A stretch of DNA of 64,000 nt. It comes from Pseudomonas wadenswilerensis (GTDB lineage Bacteria > Pseudomonadota > Gammaproteobacteria > Pseudomonadales > Pseudomonadaceae). The stretch is taken from contig NZ_UIDD01000010.1 in the NCBI RefSeq assembly GCF_900497695.1, forward strand, positions 186,001 to 250,000. Direction: 5' to 3'. The translations under genes were made by a program, and so were the position numbers. The notes under the pieces were generated by a model that made no database searches, was not told the origin of the DNA, and was given only the letters and a program-made list of their open reading frames with translations. Of the stretch, positions 30,535-39,026 are shown one piece after another. How positions within the stretch are numbered: the first letter of the stretch is position 1; each line of letters starts with the position of its first letter.

Positions 30535-31884
30535 GTGGAAAGCCGCAAATCCGACGCCCCTACGCTGGATCTTGCCCCACCGCTCGAAACGAGCTGGCTG
30601 GAGCGGATTTTCAAACTCAAGCTACATGGCACCACCGTCAAAACCGAGATGATCGCCGGGTTGACCACCTTCATCACCATGGCCTACATCATTTTCGTCA
30701 ACCCCAACATCATGGCCGATGCCGGCATCGATCACGGCGCGGCGTTCGTCGCCACCTGCATCGCCGCCGCCCTTGGCTGCCTGTTGATGGGCCTGTACGC
30801 CAACTGGCCAGTAGGCCTGGCGCCGGGCATGGGGCTCAACGCCTTCTTTACCTACACCGTGGTCGGGACCATGGGCTACACCTGGGAAGCCGCGCTGGGC
30901 GCGGTGTTCGTCTCCGGGGTGCTGTTCATGCTGCTGACCTTGTCGCGGGTGCGCGAATGGCTGCTCAACAGCATTCCGGTCAGCCTGCGGCATGCCATGG
31001 GTGCCGGCGTCGGATTGTTCCTCGGACTGATCGGTCTTAAAACCGCCGGGATTGTCGTCGACAGCCCGGCGACCCTGATCAAGCTCGGCTCGCTGCATGA
31101 GCCTGGCCCGCTGCTAGCGGCCATCTGCTTTTTGATGATCGCGGTGCTCAGCTACCACCGGGTGTTCGGCGCGATCCTGATCAGCATCATCAGCGTCACC
31201 CTCGCCGGCTGGGGCCTGGGCCTGGTGGAGTACGGCGGACTGTTCTCGCTGCCGCCGAGCCTGGCGCCGACCTGGATGGCCATGGATGTCGCCGGCGTGT
31301 TCAACGTCAGCATGATTGCCGTGGTGTTCGCTTTCCTTTTCGTGCACATGTTCGACACCGCCGGCACCCTGATGGGCGTGGCCCAGCGGGCCAACCTGGT
31401 GAATGCCGACGGGCGCATCGAAAACCTGTCGCGAGCGCTTAAAGCCGACAGTGCATCGAGCGTGTTTGGCGCCGTGGTCGGCGTGCCACCGGTGACCAGC
31501 TATGTGGAGAGTGCCGCGGGGGTCGCCGCCGGTGGCCGTACCGGGCTTACCGCGGTGGTGGTGGGCCTGTTCTTCATCGCCGCGATGTTCTTCGCCCCGC
31601 TGGCCGGGATGATTCCTGCCTATGCCACAGCCGGCGCGCTGATCTACGTGGCGATGCTGATGATGGGCAGCATGGCCCACATCAACTGGGATGAAGCCAC
31701 CGACAGCATCCCGGCGATTGTCACTGCGATCATGATGCCGCTGACCTTCTCGGTCGCCGACGGCATCGCCCTGGGCTTTATCACCTATGTGGTGCTCAAG
31801 GCCGGGACCGGACGCTACAAGGAGATCTCGGCAAGCCTGTGGGTGCTGACGGCGATCTTCATTGCCAAGTTTGTATTCCTGTAA
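30535..31884 (+). CDS. NCS2 family purine permease, AzgA type (guanine/hypoxanthine)
   Basis: A 449-residue inner-membrane proton symporter with about 12-14 hydrophobic segments. AzgA-type motifs: GLTTFITMAYIIFVNPNIM, NWPVGLAPGMGLNAFFTYTVVG, VFAFLFVHMFDTAGTLMGVAQRA and GVPPVTSYVESAAGVAAGGRTGLTAV. These proteins take up adenine, guanine or hypoxanthine; the guanine deaminase in the same block suggests guanine/hypoxanthine here. It starts at GTG 30535 with GAGGAG nine bases upstream. A terminator follows directly. Confidence 0.92.
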   Translation: MESRKSDAPTLDLAPPLETSWLERIFKLKLHGTTVKTEMIAGLTTFITMAYIIFVNPNIMADAGIDHGAAFVATCIAAALGCLLMGLYANWPVGLAPGMGLNAFFTYTVVGTMGYTWEAALGAVFVSGVLFMLLTLSRVREWLLNSIPVSLRHAMGAGVGLFLGLIGLKTAGIVVDSPATLIKLGSLHEPGPLLAAICFLMIAVLSYHRVFGAILISIISVTLAGWGLGLVEYGGLFSLPPSLAPTWMAMDVAGVFNVSMIAVVFAFLFVHMFDTAGTLMGVAQRANLVNADGRIENLSRALKADSASSVFGAVVGVPPVTSYVESAAGVAAGGRTGLTAVVVGLFFIAAMFFAPLAGMIPAYATAGALIYVAMLMMGSMAHINWDEATDSIPAIVTAIMMPLTFSVADGIALGFITYVVLKAGTGRYKEISASLWVLTAIFIAKFVFL

Positions 31885-31905
31885 ACACAACTGCAGGTAA
31901 ACAGG

Positions 31906-31930
31906 GCCTCACCTTCGGGTGGGGCTTTTT
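31906..31930 (+). terminator. Rho-independent terminator of the AzgA-like permease gene
   Basis: Stem GCCTCACC / GGTGGGGC with TTCG tetraloop followed by TTTTT, 22 bases after the stop codon. Confidence 0.85.
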
Positions 31931-31963
31931 GTTGTCGGCTAAACAGTGCTGATGCCTGAGTGG

Positions 31964-32076
31964 TCCCTGTGGGAGCTGGCTTGCCAGCGATCGACCGCGA
32001 AGCGGTCGTAATCCGGGCAACAACTTTGGTGCGAACCGCACTGGCCTCATCGCTGGCAAGCCAGCTCCCACAGGGA
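31964..32076. repeat. Long REP inverted repeat with perfect 28-bp arms
   Basis: Arms 31964-31991 and 32049-32076 are exact reverse complements (unit CTGTGGGAGCTGGCTTGCCA). The loop contains a further small hairpin GACCGCGAAGCGGTC. It separates the two convergent terminators of the AzgA-like gene and uraH. Confidence 0.88.
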
Positions 32077-32097
32077 TAGGCGGGATCTCGAATCACA

Positions 32098-32127
32098 GGC
32101 AAAAAAAAGCCCGCAGTGTGAGCGGGC
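32098..32127 (-). terminator. Rho-independent terminator of uraH
   Basis: Stem GCCCGC / GCGGGC (32109-32114 with 32122-32127). On the minus strand it is followed by eight or more T. Confidence 0.8.
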
Positions 32128-32158
32128 AAGGACCTACGAAGATTCTTCTAGCGACCAA

Positions 32159-32512
32159 CTAGCTTCCACGATAGGTCGAGTAACTGTACGGCGAGATCAA
32201 CAGCGGTACGTGGTAGTGATCCTGCTCGGCACTGATGCCGAAACGCAGCACCACCACATCAAGGAAAGCAGGCTCGGGCAGTTGTACGCCGCGGGCACGG
32301 TAGTAATCGCCGGCGCTGAACTGCAGCTGGTAGACACCGCTGCGGTAATCATCGCCTTGCAACAGCGGCGCGTCGCAACGGCCATCGCTGTTGGTCAGGG
32401 TAGTGTTCACCAGCTCCAGCTGCTGGCCTTCGACCCGGTACAGCTCGACCTTGATCGAGCTGCCAGGGCAGCCATGAGCGGCATCCAGTACATGCGTGGT
32501 CAAACGTCCCAT
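32159..32512 (-). CDS. uraH: 5-hydroxyisourate hydrolase (transthyretin-like)
   Basis: A 117-residue enzyme that hydrolyses 5-hydroxyisourate, the unstable product of urate oxidation, to OHCU. The family signatures are clear: TTHVLDAAHGCPG at the N-terminus with the catalytic His, and the C-terminal SPYSYSTYRGS ending in the invariant YRGS tetrapeptide. There is no signal peptide, so it is cytoplasmic. It is divergent from puuE over a 398-base region with two TTGTAYACAA palindromes. It works between PuuD and UraD, both encoded on the other side of that region. Confidence 0.97.
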   Translation of the reverse strand: MGRLTTHVLDAAHGCPGSSIKVELYRVEGQQLELVNTTLTNSDGRCDAPLLQGDDYRSGVYQLQFSAGDYYRARGVQLPEPAFLDVVVLRFGISAEQDHYHVPLLISPYSYSTYRGS

Positions 32513-32619
32513 TGCTTGCTCGCCTCTGTTCTATCTGTGGGCAAAAAATACCCGCACGCCAGCGTCAGGAAGCCCGACAACGTGCGGCTGTCGGATTATT
32601 AAGACATTTCTCTGTAAAA

Positions 32620-32629
32620 TTGTACACAA
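32620..32629. promoter_or_regulatory. Candidate operator TTGTACACAA (uraH side)
   Basis: Palindrome ATTGTACACAAT about 108 bases upstream of uraH, in an AT-rich segment that probably holds the uraH promoter. Confidence 0.55.
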
Positions 32630-32732
32630 TAATTCGGTATTCTTTCCTGACATGCCGCTCATCCCCTGTAAATAAGCCATCAGTCGCAAATCCACGCCAT
32701 TGGCCGACGCGACCGTCATTAGCTGACCGATC

Positions 32733-32748
32733 AGGCAGGTTTCTTGCA
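32733..32748 (+). promoter_or_regulatory. Sigma-54-type promoter upstream of puuE
   Basis: AGGCAGGTTTCTTGCA has GG and GC ten bases apart and a perfect -12 TTGCA; only the T before GG and one base of CACG differ from the TGGCACG-N4-TTGCA consensus. It suggests nitrogen-limited (RpoN/NtrC) expression of the puuE-uraD-allA-puuD genes. A weak CTGACC-GATC-AGGCAG site overlaps its upstream edge (32723-32738). Confidence 0.55.
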
Positions 32749-32824
32749 GGGCTCCTTATAGAGGCAGGAGTGGGTAAAAAGGCAAAGAAAAGCGAAAAAA
32801 CAGGCTTACAAATCGCAAACAAAG

Positions 32825-32834
32825 TTGTATACAA
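32825..32834. promoter_or_regulatory. Candidate operator TTGTATACAA (puuE side)
   Basis: Perfect palindrome 77 bases upstream of puuE and downstream of the predicted sigma-54 start, where a bound repressor would act as a roadblock. The rest of the 398-base uraH-puuE gap has no gene. Confidence 0.6.
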
Positions 32835-32910
32835 TCATTCCATCGTCGTGGCCGATACCCTACCCGGGTGCCCACGCCCTCCGCATTAACGTACAAGAAG
32901 GAAGACTGCA

Positions 32911-33837
32911 GTGAGCGCTGATTACCCTCGCGACCTGATCGGTTACGGCAACACCCCACCCCATCCGCGCTGGCCGGGGAACGCCCGCATTGCTTTGTCT
33001 TTCGTGCTCAATTACGAAGAAGGTGGCGAACGCAACATCCTTCATGGCGATAAAGAGTCCGAAGCCTTCCTCTCGGAAATGGTCTCCGCCCAGCCGCTGC
33101 AGGGCGCGCGCAACATGAGCATGGAGTCGCTGTACGAGTATGGCAGCCGCGCTGGCGTGTGGCGCCTGCTCAAGCTGTTCAAGGACACCGGTGTACCGCT
33201 GACCATCTTCGCCGTGGCCATGGCCGCCCAGCGCCACCCGGACGTGATCCGCGCCATGGTCGAAGCCGGCCACGAGATCTGCAGCCACGGCTACCGCTGG
33301 ATCGATTACCAATACATGGATGAGGCCCAGGAGCGCGAGCACATGCTCGAAGCCATCCGCATCCTCACCGAACTCACCGGCGAGCGTCCGCTGGGCTGGT
33401 ACACCGGCCGCACCGGGCCGAACACCCGCCGCCTGGTGATGGAGGAAGGTGGCTTCCTCTACGACAGCGACACCTACGACGACGACCTGCCCTACTGGGA
33501 ACAGAACAATCCGACCGGCAAGCCGCACCTGGTGATCCCCTACACCCTGGACACCAACGACATGCGCTTCACCCAGGTGCAGGGCTTCAACTGCGGCGAG
33601 CAGTTCTTCCAGTACCTCAAGGACGCTTTCGATGTGCTCTACGAAGAAGGCGCCGAGGCACCGAAGATGCTCTCGATCGGCCTGCACTGCCGCCTGATCG
33701 GCCGCCCGGCGCGCCTGGCCGCGCTCAAGCGTTTCGTCGAGTACGCCAAGAGCCATGACCAGGTCTGGTTCGCCCGGCGCGTGGACATCGCCCGTCACTG
33801 GCATGCCACCCACCCTTTCCAAGCCGAGAAAGCATGA
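32911..33837 (+). CDS. puuE: Allantoinase PuuE (polysaccharide deacetylase-like)
   Basis: A 308-residue metal-independent-type allantoinase of the NodB/polysaccharide deacetylase fold, opening allantoin to allantoate. Characteristic sequence: PRWPGNARIALSFVLNYEEGGE, SMESLYEYGSRAGVWRLL, HEICSHGYRWIDYQ, GWYTGRTGPNTRRLVMEEGGFLYDSD and SIGLHCRLIGRPARLAAL. It starts at GTG 32911 with AGAAGGAAG upstream. The stop overlaps the uraD start by 4 bases, so the pair is translationally coupled. Confidence 0.96.
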   Translation: MSADYPRDLIGYGNTPPHPRWPGNARIALSFVLNYEEGGERNILHGDKESEAFLSEMVSAQPLQGARNMSMESLYEYGSRAGVWRLLKLFKDTGVPLTIFAVAMAAQRHPDVIRAMVEAGHEICSHGYRWIDYQYMDEAQEREHMLEAIRILTELTGERPLGWYTGRTGPNTRRLVMEEGGFLYDSDTYDDDLPYWEQNNPTGKPHLVIPYTLDTNDMRFTQVQGFNCGEQFFQYLKDAFDVLYEEGAEAPKMLSIGLHCRLIGRPARLAALKRFVEYAKSHDQVWFARRVDIARHWHATHPFQAEKA

Positions 33838-34352
33838 TGACCGCATTCAAGACCCTGAAGCCTTCGACCCTGGATCGCGCAGCGTTCGTTGCAGCCTTCG
33901 CCGACATCTACGAACACTCGCCGTGGGTCGCCGAAAAGGCCTACGACCTGGGCCAGCTGCAGGAAATCGAGCAGATCGAAGCCCTGCACCAGCGCATGAG
34001 CGACATCCTCCTGAGCGCCGACCACGCCGCCCAGCTGGCGCTGATCAACGCGCACCCGGACCTCGCCGGCAAGGCCGCGATCCAGGGTGAACTGACCGAA
34101 TCGAGCACCCATGAACAAGCCGGCGCCGGTATCCACCAGTGCACCGCCGAAGAGTTCGAGCGCTTCACCGAACTCAACGATGCCTACAAAGAGAAGTTCA
34201 AGTTCCCGTTCATCATGGCGGTCAAAGGCAGTAACCGGCACCAGATCCTGGCCGCCTTTGAAAAGCGCATCCACAACTCGGTCGAAGCCGAGTTCAAGGA
34301 AGCGCTGGCGCAGATCAACCTGATCGCCCTGTTCCGCCTGCTGCAGCTTTAA
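33834..34352 (+). CDS. uraD: OHCU decarboxylase
   Basis: A 172-residue enzyme that decarboxylates 2-oxo-4-hydroxy-4-carboxy-5-ureidoimidazoline to (S)-allantoin. Family motifs: FADIYEHSPWVAEKAYD with the catalytic His, INAHPDLAGKAAIQGELTESSTHEQAGAG, FERFTELNDAYKEKFKFPFIMAVKG and ILAAFEKRIHNSVEAEF. Length is typical. In P. aeruginosa the next gene is the allantoicase alc; here the next gene is allA, after a gap of only 104 bases. Confidence 0.96.
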   Translation: MMTAFKTLKPSTLDRAAFVAAFADIYEHSPWVAEKAYDLGQLQEIEQIEALHQRMSDILLSADHAAQLALINAHPDLAGKAAIQGELTESSTHEQAGAGIHQCTAEEFERFTELNDAYKEKFKFPFIMAVKGSNRHQILAAFEKRIHNSVEAEFKEALAQINLIALFRLLQL

Positions 34353-34456
34353 GGGCGTCGACCGCCGGGCTGGCCCGAGTGCGCGACGCGAGCGTACCCA
34401 GGGCCTGACCGGCGCAACAACGGCCCCCTCCACAACACAGAATAAAGAGAATCCGC

Positions 34457-34960
34457 ATGCGCACTTTAGTGATTGAGCCCCTGAGCAAAGAAGCCTTCGC
34501 CCCTTTCGGTGACGTGATCGAAACCGACGGCAGCGACCACTTCATGATCAACAACGGCTCGACCATGCGCTTCCATCGTCTGGCCACGGTCGAAACCGCA
34601 CAACCCGACGACAAGGCGATCATCAGCATCTTCCGCGCCGACGCGCAGGACATGCCGCTGACCGTCCGCATGCTGGAGCGCCATCCGCAGGGCAGCCAGG
34701 CTTTCATTCCGCTGCTCGGCAACCCCTTTCTGATCGTGGTCGCGCCCGTTGGCGATGCACCTGTATCAGGCCTGGTCCGTGCCTTCATCAGTAATGGAAG
34801 GCAGGGCATCAATTACCATCGCGGCGTCTGGCACCACCCGGTGCTGACGATCGAAAAGCGGGATGACTTCCTGGTGGTTGATCGCAGTGGCACTGGCAAC
34901 AACTGCGATGAGCATTTTTTCAATGAGGATGAGCAATTGATCCTCGCCCCCCACCAATAA
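34457..34960 (+). CDS. allA: Ureidoglycolate lyase
   Basis: A 167-residue cupin-type enzyme splitting ureidoglycolate into glyoxylate and urea. Recognised by PLSKEAFAPFGDVIETDG, MINNGSTMRFHRLA, RMLERHPQGSQAFIPL and GRQGINYHRGVWHHPVL, the last with metal-binding histidines. It supplies the glyoxylate used by gcl further right, and the urea that could be handled by the UT-type transporter at 49076. The preceding 104-base gap has no visible remnant of an allantoicase gene. Confidence 0.95.
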   Translation: MRTLVIEPLSKEAFAPFGDVIETDGSDHFMINNGSTMRFHRLATVETAQPDDKAIISIFRADAQDMPLTVRMLERHPQGSQAFIPLLGNPFLIVVAPVGDAPVSGLVRAFISNGRQGINYHRGVWHHPVLTIEKRDDFLVVDRSGTGNNCDEHFFNEDEQLILAPHQ

Positions 34961-35010
34961 GAGAAGACCTGAGCGCCCGGCTACAGGGCGCCAGGGTAGA
35001 GGTAAAGACT

Positions 35011-36336
35011 GTGGAAGCACATCTGTTGGAATGGCTGAACCTGAGCGTGCGTTGGGTTCACATGATCACTGGCGTGGCATGGATTGGCGCGTCGTTCTAC
35101 TTTGTCTGGCTGGAAAACAACCTCAACCGGGCCAACCCGCGCGACGGTCTGTCCGGCGATCTCTGGGCGATTCACGGTGGCGGGATCTACCACCTGGAGA
35201 AATACAAGCTGGCTCCGCCAAAAATGCCGGAGAACCTGCACTGGTTCAAATGGGAAGCCTATTTCACCTGGATGTCGGGTATCGCCCTGCTGTGCCTGGT
35301 GTTCTACTGGAACCCGACCCTGTACCTGCTGGCCCCCGGCAGCACCCTGAGCGGTGGTGAAGGCATCGCCATCGGTATCGGTTCGCTGATCGCCGGCTGG
35401 TTCATCTACGACTTCCTCTGTGACTCGCCGCTGGGCAAACGCCCTGCCCTGCTCGGCCTGGTGCTGTTCGTGCTGGTCATCGCCGCCTGCTACGGCTTCA
35501 GCCAGGTGTTCAGCGGCCGTGGCGCGTACCTGCACACCGGCGCGATCATCGGCACCATCATGGTCGGCAACGTGTTCCGCACCATCATGCCGGCCCAGCG
35601 TCAGCTGGTCGCCGCCATCGAAGCCAACCAGACGCCCGACCCGGTACTGCCGGCCAAGGGTCTGCTGCGCTCGCGGCACAACAACTACTTCACCCTGCCG
35701 GTGCTGTTCATCATGATCAGCAACCACTTCCCGAGCACCTACGGCAGCCAGTACAACTGGTTGATCCTGGCAGGTATCGCGGTGGCTGCGGTGTTGGTAC
35801 GTCACTACTTCAACACCCGTCATGACAGCAACAAGTACGCCTGGACCCTGCCGGTCGGTGCCCTGTCGATGATCTGCCTGGCGTACGTCACCGGCCCTGC
35901 GCCGATGCCGAGCGCCCCTGAGCAGGCCGCCGCCAAGGTCGAGTACCAGCCGTTGCCGGAAACCGCCCTGGGTGGCAAGACCGCTGCCGAGAAAGCTGCT
36001 GAACAGGCTGCCGCTCCAGCACAGCCTGCCGCACCGACCGAGGCGCCAGCCAACGCCACCGCCAAGCTCGACGACGCCGGCTTCGACAAGATCCACAGCG
36101 TCATCCAGGAGCGTTGCACCGTGTGCCACTCGGCCAAGCCGACCAGCCCGCTGTTCAGCGCCGCTCCTGCCGGGGTGATGCTCGATACCCCGCAACAGAT
36201 CCAGCAACAGGCCGCACGCATCCAGGCACAAGCCGTGGCTACGCAGATCATGCCGCTGGGCAACATCACCCAGATGACCCAGCAGGAACGTGAACTGATT
36301 GGCGCCTGGGTCGCCAAGGGAGCACCGACCCACTAA
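35011..36336 (+). CDS. puuD: Membrane urate hydroxylase PuuD with C-terminal cytochrome c domain
   Basis: A 441-residue inner-membrane enzyme that oxidises urate to 5-hydroxyisourate and passes electrons to the respiratory chain rather than oxygen. The N-terminal 300 residues have eight or so hydrophobic helices with conserved histidines (LSVRWVHMITGVAWIGASFYFVWLEN, GEGIAIGIGSL, SNHFPSTYGSQYNWLIL). A Pro/Ala-rich linker (about 305-350) leads to a c-type haem domain with C369-x-x-C372-H373 (CTVCHS). This domain architecture is the one described for bacterial PuuD. It starts at GTG 35011, 50 bases after allA. Confidence 0.95.
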   Translation: MEAHLLEWLNLSVRWVHMITGVAWIGASFYFVWLENNLNRANPRDGLSGDLWAIHGGGIYHLEKYKLAPPKMPENLHWFKWEAYFTWMSGIALLCLVFYWNPTLYLLAPGSTLSGGEGIAIGIGSLIAGWFIYDFLCDSPLGKRPALLGLVLFVLVIAACYGFSQVFSGRGAYLHTGAIIGTIMVGNVFRTIMPAQRQLVAAIEANQTPDPVLPAKGLLRSRHNNYFTLPVLFIMISNHFPSTYGSQYNWLILAGIAVAAVLVRHYFNTRHDSNKYAWTLPVGALSMICLAYVTGPAPMPSAPEQAAAKVEYQPLPETALGGKTAAEKAAEQAAAPAQPAAPTEAPANATAKLDDAGFDKIHSVIQERCTVCHSAKPTSPLFSAAPAGVMLDTPQQIQQQAARIQAQAVATQIMPLGNITQMTQQERELIGAWVAKGAPTH

Positions 36337-36340
36337 GGCA

Positions 36341-36445
36341 GCCGCAAGCTGCCAGCTGTAAGCGACAAGCAAAAAAAAGCTGCAAGCCAAGCGCGACCTC
36401 CTGCTTCTTCTTGAAGCTTGGCGCTTGAAGCTTGCAGCTCCAAGA
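36341..36445. repeat. Intergenic repeat with AGCTGCAAG / CTTGCAGCT arms
   Basis: A region of repeated AAGCTTGAAGC-like and AGCTGCAAGC-like units fills the gap between puuD and the urate permease. An imperfect inverted repeat (36378-36394 with 36421-36439) can fold. Such low-complexity intergenic units are seen in many Pseudomonas genomes. Confidence 0.6.
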
Positions 36446-36469
36446 ATAAAAACAAAACCGAGGTGTTGC

Positions 36470-37825
36470 ATGTCCGAGTCACGCAAGGCGTACATCCCTG
36501 TTGCGCCCCCACGACAGCCACTGCCCCTGTTCCAACTGTTCCTGGTGGGTCTGCAGCATGTGTTGCTGATGTACGGAGGCGCGATTGCCGTGCCGCTGAT
36601 CATCGGACAAGCCGCCGGACTTTCTCGTGAAGAAGTCGCTTTCCTGATCAATGCCGACCTGCTGGTCGCTGGTGTCGCCACCATCGTCCAGTCGTTCGGC
36701 ATTGGCGCAGTCGGCATCCGCATGCCGGTGATGATGGGCGCAAGCTTTGCCGCGGTCGGCAGCATGGTGGCCATGGCCGGCATGCCCGGCGTCGGCCTGC
36801 AGGGGATTTTCGGCGCGACCATCGCCGCCGGTTTCTTCGGCATGATCATCGCGCCGTTCATGTCCAAGGTCGTGCGCTTCTTCCCGCCCCTGGTGACCGG
36901 CACGGTCATCACCTCGATCGGCCTGTCGCTGTTCCCGGTTGCCGTCAACTGGGCCGGCGGTGGCGCCGATGCCGCGCCCTTCGGCTCCCCCGTCTACCTG
37001 ATCGTCGCCGGCCTGGTGCTCGCCACCATCCTGCTGATCAACCGCTTCATGCGTGGTTTCTGGGTCAATGTCTCGGTACTGATCGGCATGGGCCTGGGCT
37101 ACATCATCGCCGGCTCCATCGGCATGGTCGACCTCTCTGGCCTGAGTGAAGCGCCATGGGTACAGGTCGTGACGCCGCTGCATTTCGGCATGCCGACCTT
37201 CAGCCTGGCGCCGATCCTGTCGATGTGCCTGGTGGTGGTGATCATCTTCGTCGAGTCCACCGGCATGTTCCTCGCCCTGGGCAAGGTCACCGACCGTGAA
37301 GTTACCCCGGGCATGCTGCGCCGCGGCCTGATGTGCGATGCCGGTGCGTCGTTCGTGGCCGGCTTTTTCAACACCTTCACCCACTCCTCGTTCGCCCAGA
37401 ACATCGGCCTGGTGCAGATGACCGGCGTGCGTTGCCGCTACGTCACCGTGGTCGCCGGCGGCTTCCTGATCCTGCTCAGCCTGCTGCCAAAAGCGGCGTT
37501 CCTGATTGCCTCTATTCCGCCTGCGGTACTCGGCGGGGCGTCGATTGCCATGTTCGGCATGGTCGCCGCCACTGGCATCAAGATCCTTCAGGAAGCCGAC
37601 ATCGCCGACCGCCGCAACCAGTTGCTGGTGGCCGTCAGCGTCGGCATGGGCCTGATCCCGGTAGTGCGTCCGGAGTTCTTCGCGCAGATGCCGCAGTGGA
37701 TGGAACCGATCACCCACAGCGGGATTGCCATGGCCACGGTCAGCGCGTTGATCCTCAACCTGCTGTTCAACATTCTCGGTGGCGCCGAGCGCGCCGCCCA
37801 CAACGATACCGCCCACCAGCACTGA
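36470..37825 (+). CDS. NCS2 family xanthine/urate permease
   Basis: A 451-residue inner-membrane proton symporter of the UraA/UacT branch with about 14 hydrophobic segments. The nucleobase-ascorbate signature is visible as QNIGLVQMTGVR (Q-N-x-G-x4-T-G), with AGFFNTFTHSSFAQNIG before it and ESTGMFLALGKVTDREV in the preceding helix carrying the conserved Glu. Position after puuD in the urate branch suggests uptake of urate or xanthine. Start: ATG 36470 with GAGGTG nine bases upstream. A GC-rich hairpin without a T run (37832-37849) follows the stop codon. Confidence 0.93.
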   Translation: MSESRKAYIPVAPPRQPLPLFQLFLVGLQHVLLMYGGAIAVPLIIGQAAGLSREEVAFLINADLLVAGVATIVQSFGIGAVGIRMPVMMGASFAAVGSMVAMAGMPGVGLQGIFGATIAAGFFGMIIAPFMSKVVRFFPPLVTGTVITSIGLSLFPVAVNWAGGGADAAPFGSPVYLIVAGLVLATILLINRFMRGFWVNVSVLIGMGLGYIIAGSIGMVDLSGLSEAPWVQVVTPLHFGMPTFSLAPILSMCLVVVIIFVESTGMFLALGKVTDREVTPGMLRRGLMCDAGASFVAGFFNTFTHSSFAQNIGLVQMTGVRCRYVTVVAGGFLILLSLLPKAAFLIASIPPAVLGGASIAMFGMVAATGIKILQEADIADRRNQLLVAVSVGMGLIPVVRPEFFAQMPQWMEPITHSGIAMATVSALILNLLFNILGGAERAAHNDTAHQH

Positions 37826-37959
37826 GCCTTTGGGCGGCGCTTGCCGCCCGGCATCACCCAAGCAATACGCAAGGCCGTCGACCCGTGGGAGCGGGTCGGC
37901 CGGGGCGCTTCGCGCCAAAAAAACCGAAAACCAACAATAACAAAGCCGGGAATCACAAC

Positions 37960-38745
37960 ATGAAAGGCATCACCACTTCCCTCCTGCTGGGTAGCAGTCT
38001 GCTGGCCACCTTGCCAGCCGCCGCAGGGGACTTGCTGCTCTGGCACACCAACAGCCTCACCTACCTCTACGGCAAGGACTTCCAGGTCAACCCTGCAATC
38101 CAGCAGACGGTGACCTTCGAACATGCCAACAAGTGGAAGTACGGCGACACCTTCCTGTTCATCGACAAGATCTTCTACAACGGCGGCACCGACCGCAACA
38201 AAGGCAACAACACCTACTACGGTGAATTCAGCCCGCGCCTGTCGTTCGGCAAGATCTTCGATCGCAAATTCGAGTTCGGTCCGATCAAGGACGTGTTGCT
38301 GGCCATGACCTACGAGTCTGGCGAAGGCGACAACGAGGCCTACCTGATCGGCCCCGGCTTTGACCTGGCGATCCCCGGTTTCAACTACTTCACCCTCAAC
38401 ATCATGCAGCGCAACACCGAAGGCAGCCGCCCCGGTGATCGCGTCTGGCAGATTACCCCGACCTTTTCCTACACCATCCCCGTGGGCAAGTCCGATGTGC
38501 TGATCGACGGCTACATGGACTGGGTGGTGGACAACGACCAGAGCCGGCGCGGCACCTACCACGCCAACCTGCAGTTCAACCCACAGGTCAAATACGACCT
38601 GGGCAAGGCCCTGAACCTGGGCGCCAAGCAGTTGTACGTGGGTATCGAGTACAGCTACTGGAAAGACAAATACGGTATCGAGAACAGTGGAAAGCTCGAC
38701 ACCAACCAGAGCGTTACCAGCGCCCTGGTTAAGGTTCACTTCTAA
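37960..38745 (+). CDS. Tsx-like nucleoside-specific outer-membrane channel (copy 1)
   Basis: A 261-residue beta-barrel with signal peptide (cleavage after about residue 22, LPAAAGD). It resembles the Tsx/OmpK family of nucleoside-specific channel-forming proteins: GDLLLWHTNSLTYLYGKDF, TVTFEHANKWKYGDTFLFIDK, YYGEFSPRLSFGKI and a C-terminal strand ending in phenylalanine (LVKVHF). It follows the purine permease by 134 bases. Probable role: passage of nucleosides or purines across the outer membrane. Copy 2, immediately downstream, is a close paralogue. Confidence 0.88.
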   Translation: MKGITTSLLLGSSLLATLPAAAGDLLLWHTNSLTYLYGKDFQVNPAIQQTVTFEHANKWKYGDTFLFIDKIFYNGGTDRNKGNNTYYGEFSPRLSFGKIFDRKFEFGPIKDVLLAMTYESGEGDNEAYLIGPGFDLAIPGFNYFTLNIMQRNTEGSRPGDRVWQITPTFSYTIPVGKSDVLIDGYMDWVVDNDQSRRGTYHANLQFNPQVKYDLGKALNLGAKQLYVGIEYSYWKDKYGIENSGKLDTNQSVTSALVKVHF

Positions 38746-38983
38746 AAGCTGACCAAATGCACAGTTTTTGCCTCACCCGCTCCAGGACGGGGCACTTGAG
38801 GACCGGCGCGCAAGTCAGTAATCTGCGCGCCCCCTCGATCAGGGCAGGACGGATCCTGCCTGCGTTTGCTGACCGCTCAGTCAATGAATTCGGGCGGTTG
38901 GCAGGCGTCACGCCAACCTGAAATACCCATTTTCAACTGTTCAGAAAGACGTCGAGCAGGATTGCTTGCGCCACCCCGGAAGG

Positions 38984-39000
38984 TTGGCCCAGCTCTTGCC
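38984..39000 (+). promoter_or_regulatory. Sigma-54-type promoter upstream of second tsx-like gene
   Basis: TTGGCCCAGCTCTTGCC has GG and GC exactly ten bases apart and TTGC at -12; one base of CACG is changed. Start of transcription would be near 39012, about 95 bases before the gene. Confidence 0.5.
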
Positions 39001-39026
39001 AAACAGCTGTGCCCAATCGAAAAAAA

